A stretch of 7,647 nucleotides of DNA from Chlamydiota bacterium (GTDB taxonomy: Bacteria > Chlamydiota > Chlamydiia > Chlamydiales > Rhabdochlamydiaceae): contig JAHFTP010000082.1 of NCBI GenBank assembly GCA_023265495.1, forward strand, positions 1-7,647, read 5' to 3'. Position numbers and translations under genes: made by a program. Within the stretch, counting starts at the first letter, position 1. Each line of letters begins with the position of its first letter. The notes under the pieces are model-generated. The model searched no databases, was not told the origin of the DNA, and worked only from the letters and a program-made list of their open reading frames with translations. This document shows positions 5,375 to 7,647 of this stretch, piece after piece.

Positions 5375-7162
5375 ATGACAACAATTTATCCATTAGAGCG
5401 GCAAGGACGTGAGGTGATGGTCGCCTGGCAAGAAATCCCTGGAAGGGGTATTTCCTTGGAGGTGAGAACGTTAAGGGGTATAGTAGACAAGATACAAGAA
5501 GGCGTTGCGCTAACCAGAAGAGAGTGGGATTTTTTAAGTAAACTGCAAAGACGAGGTCCTTCCCTTAAGGAGAAGGTATCGACCTGTTTTGCTGGGCCGG
5601 AAGATGTGGTGCGGGTAGAAATCATAGAGCGCCTTGCCATGCACATACTCGATTCCAGAAGAGGATTGCAGACAGTATTTACGGATGTCAGAGGGGAACT
5701 GCAAAGAGAGCATAGGCTATCCACCTCGCTGGCTGCCAGTTATGCCAAGTTTTTCTATCAATGCGCATTGGGGCAGAGGACATTTTCTCAAAAAGTAGAA
5801 ACTTTTCATAGAGAACGAGGAAGGGCGCCATTTAGGTGGGAGATGCGAGATCTCCTAGCGGGACTCAATGAGGAGGGACTTTTGTTTCCTGCTAGGAGTG
5901 GGGAAATAGTGGCTCAGATAGATTCTCTCGAAGTGTATTACACTCCCCGAGGGATGCTTGCAATGAGGGATAATAGCCTCGAGCCTATTGAGCTAAGCTC
6001 TGTCCAAGATCTATCTAGAGACAAGGTAAGAGAGATAGTCTCTACATATAAGGCCCTCACGGAAGGTTCTTATTATAATAACTTAGGAGAGCTGCTTGAG
6101 TTTTTTGCGTTTCACAAAGAGCAATTAGCGATAACGCGAGCGCAGACATTGCAAGGGAGTTTTTTCTCCTATCGTCCTATTCCTGCAGATATTTTTGATA
6201 AATACCATTCAGGGACATGCATTCTTCTATCTGCAAAGTTCTGTGATGCGCTAAGAAGAAAGGATGTGGCAGCCTCCATGACGTATAGTGTTTTGCAAAA
6301 TGCCATGACGTTGCTCCCCTTTCCGGATTCAAAAATATCTCGATTGATAGAGAGATGGGAAGAATATATAGATGTGGTGAAAGAGTGCACGCATAGCACA
6401 GCCATTTGTGTATATAAGGATGAAGAAAAAAGGAAAAAAGTTCTTTTCTTTGAATGTGCGTTTACTGGCCGTCTCGAACGTGAGATCACAGAGCAAACGG
6501 CAGCCGACTATATAGCCCGTGCTTCAGATTCTCGTCCTCTGATGCAGATCAAAGAGGCCGATGTTATTGCGAAATTGCGATTGAAAGGCAGATATAAAGT
6601 TGTCATGGCAAACCCGTCTAGAGAGAAAATTCTAGGAGTCGATTTCTTAAAGGAGAATGTATATGTGAATGCTTCTTGGGCAGCGCGCCTAGAAGGTCTT
6701 CCTTTTAATAAAGATGGGAGAGTCAGCATTTCTTTTACGGACTTGCTGCATCCCGATGTTGTGGGCACTTATACGATTTCCGGTGTTCCGACAGAGATGA
6801 CGCACAGGGATGCGCTGAGGCTTATAATGGAAAAAACAAGCGATATTTTTTATTTTCCTGAAGATTTTGAAGAGAATCTGCTTTTTGCTGTGCAAAATGG
6901 GGATGCGTTTTTTGCCGATATCCTTCTTTCTCCTATGCAGACAATAAAAGCCGTGCATGAGGATTTATCTGCTTTGGCAGAGAAAGTGAGAGACTGGAGA
7001 CTGCGTGTAGGTATAGTGGAAAGATCGCAAAGACCCATCTATGAAGAGCGCGTGCGTCTCTATGAGAACATGCTTCTGGATGTGAGAGGTAACCGTCTGG
7101 AAGCGGCGAGAAGTAAGATTGCAAGCTTAAAAGAAGTGGCGGGCCTTTCGTCCCCAAAATAG
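5375..7162 (+). CDS. Uncharacterised 595-residue protein
   Basis: I do not recognise this protein. It is 595 residues, soluble-looking, with no signal peptide and no membrane segment. It seems to have several parts: a charged helical N-terminal region (about 1-175); a short segment rich in beta-type residues (about 176-205); a central alpha/beta region (about 225-400); a second mixed region (about 405-490); and a charged helical C-terminus (about 525-590) that may coil. The central region has SGTCILLSAKFCDALR with Cys282 at the start of a helix, then THSTAICVY with His340, then LFFECAF with Glu360. That order resembles the Cys-His-Asp/Glu layout of transglutaminase-like and arylamine N-acetyltransferase folds, but the match is by pattern only. 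The start at 5375 agrees with the promoter; Met15 is the next option. It is monocistronic, and its TAG directly abuts the alr stop. Its length and intact frame argue for a real gene. A secreted effector or lineage-specific enzyme are both possible. Confidence 0.88.
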   Translation: MTTIYPLERQGREVMVAWQEIPGRGISLEVRTLRGIVDKIQEGVALTRREWDFLSKLQRRGPSLKEKVSTCFAGPEDVVRVEIIERLAMHILDSRRGLQTVFTDVRGELQREHRLSTSLAASYAKFFYQCALGQRTFSQKVETFHRERGRAPFRWEMRDLLAGLNEEGLLFPARSGEIVAQIDSLEVYYTPRGMLAMRDNSLEPIELSSVQDLSRDKVREIVSTYKALTEGSYYNNLGELLEFFAFHKEQLAITRAQTLQGSFFSYRPIPADIFDKYHSGTCILLSAKFCDALRRKDVAASMTYSVLQNAMTLLPFPDSKISRLIERWEEYIDVVKECTHSTAICVYKDEEKRKKVLFFECAFTGRLEREITEQTAADYIARASDSRPLMQIKEADVIAKLRLKGRYKVVMANPSREKILGVDFLKENVYVNASWAARLEGLPFNKDGRVSISFTDLLHPDVVGTYTISGVPTEMTHRDALRLIMEKTSDIFYFPEDFEENLLFAVQNGDAFFADILLSPMQTIKAVHEDLSALAEKVRDWRLRVGIVERSQRPIYEERVRLYENMLLDVRGNRLEAARSKIASLKEVAGLSSPK

Positions 7163-7647
7163 TTATTCCAGGTATACGCGAGGAATTCGTTCATTGAACA
7201 GACAGAGTACCTCGTAGGGGATGGTATTGCAGAGATCTGCTATTTCTTTGAGGGAGATTTCTTCTTTTCCCTGCTTGCCAATTAAAACAACCTCTTCTCC
7301 CACAAAGGCTTCATCCTCTCCGATGTCTACCATAAATTGATCCATACAGATCTTTCCGACAATGGGATATCTTTTTCCTCTTAGGAGGATACAAGCTTTA
7401 TTGGACAGGCATCTGCTGTATCCATCTCCATAGCCCACGGGTATGGTGATAATCCTTGTTTGTTTAGAGGTGATATGGGAGTGTCCATAGCTGATTCCTT
7501 CTCCTTTTTCCACCACTTTAAAGTAGGCTATTTTTGCTTTTAGAGAGAAGCAGGGCTGTATTCCTTCTAGGGTTTTAGGGGGATGTGGAGGTAAGTAGCC
7601 AAAGCAAAGAAGGGAAGGCCTTACCATATCAAAATGAGAGGTGGGAA
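7163..7647 (-). CDS. alr: Alanine racemase, C-terminal part (5' end outside window)
   Basis: This PLP enzyme interconverts L- and D-alanine in the cytoplasm; D-alanine is needed for the peptidoglycan peptide. About 161 C-terminal codons are visible of a family length near 360-370. The frame is open to the right edge: PTSHFDMVRPS precedes what looks like a start Met at 7627, and FDMVRP is an internal Alr motif, so that Met is not the start. The C-terminal domain shows GISYGHSH with the catalytic Tyr (codon 7489-7487, equivalent to Tyr265 of the Geobacillus enzyme), IPVGYGDGYSR, and IVGKICMDQFMVDIG with the substrate-site Met-Asp pair. The PLP-binding Lys lies outside the window. The C-terminus is intact (ERIPRVYL). 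Its stop touches the stop of the convergent 595-residue gene. Whether it is a single-domain Alr or fused to another domain such as MurF cannot be seen. Confidence 0.95.
   Translation of the reverse strand, partial: PTSHFDMVRPSLLCFGYLPPHPPKTLEGIQPCFSLKAKIAYFKVVEKGEGISYGHSHITSKQTRIITIPVGYGDGYSRCLSNKACILLRGKRYPIVGKICMDQFMVDIGEDEAFVGEEVVLIGKQGKEEISLKEIADLCNTIPYEVLCLFNERIPRVYLE

Noticed and set aside
7163..7627. A short 154-residue gene starting at the Met at 7627
   Set aside because: The frame stays open to the window edge and the Met sits inside the conserved FDMVRP motif of alanine racemase, so this is the C-terminal part of a longer gene.

Overview
The window is a gene-dense, moderately AT-rich stretch of bacterial chromosome with housekeeping genes (glmS, alr) next to accessory or signalling genes. 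Host identity cannot be settled from the sequence alone. The mix of a canonical GlmS, a stand-alone Fic protein, kinase-less phosphorelay proteins with a membrane-anchored helical-repeat protein, and a large protein of no recognised family would fit an intracellular or environmental chlamydia-like bacterium. That is an inference held at low to moderate confidence. No mobile-element genes, tRNA, rRNA or CRISPR array were seen.

Left block (1-1937, minus strand): a three-gene operon read right to left. It encodes an HPt-REC fusion protein, a stand-alone REC response regulator (20 bp gap, good Shine-Dalgarno), and a membrane-anchored alpha-helical-repeat (HEAT-like) protein. The last gene starts inside the stop of the REC gene (ATGA overlap) and runs off the left edge. 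The two REC domains are clear paralogues, about 65% identical by eye without gaps. No histidine kinase or DNA-binding output domain is visible.

Middle block: a 114 bp divergent spacer (1938-2051) separates this operon from glmS (2052-3893, plus). It carries a good sigma-70-like promoter for glmS and a perfect 7-bp inverted repeat that covers the probable ribosome-binding region of the HPt-REC gene. GlmS makes glucosamine-6-phosphate, the entry point to peptidoglycan and lipopolysaccharide amino sugars. Convergent to it, after 33 bp, is a class II Fic AMP-transferase-type protein (3927-5072, minus) with both its catalytic motif and its own N-terminal inhibitory motif.

Right block: a 302 bp divergent spacer (5073-5374) holds three copies of a TTTTGTATA-type motif next to the Fic start, a separate 7-bp inverted repeat, and a promoter with a perfect TATAAT for the next gene. 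That gene (5375-7162, plus) encodes a 595-residue protein I do not recognise. Its middle contains a Cys...His...Glu arrangement that could be a papain/transglutaminase/NAT-like site (speculative). Its stop codon directly abuts the stop of a convergent gene, the C-terminal part of alanine racemase (alr, 7163-7647, minus), which runs off the right edge.

Functionally, GlmS and Alr both feed cell-wall precursor synthesis but are not in one operon. The left operon looks like a phosphorelay output module acting through protein contacts, probably at the inner membrane. The Fic protein and the 595-residue protein are the accessory genes of most interest.
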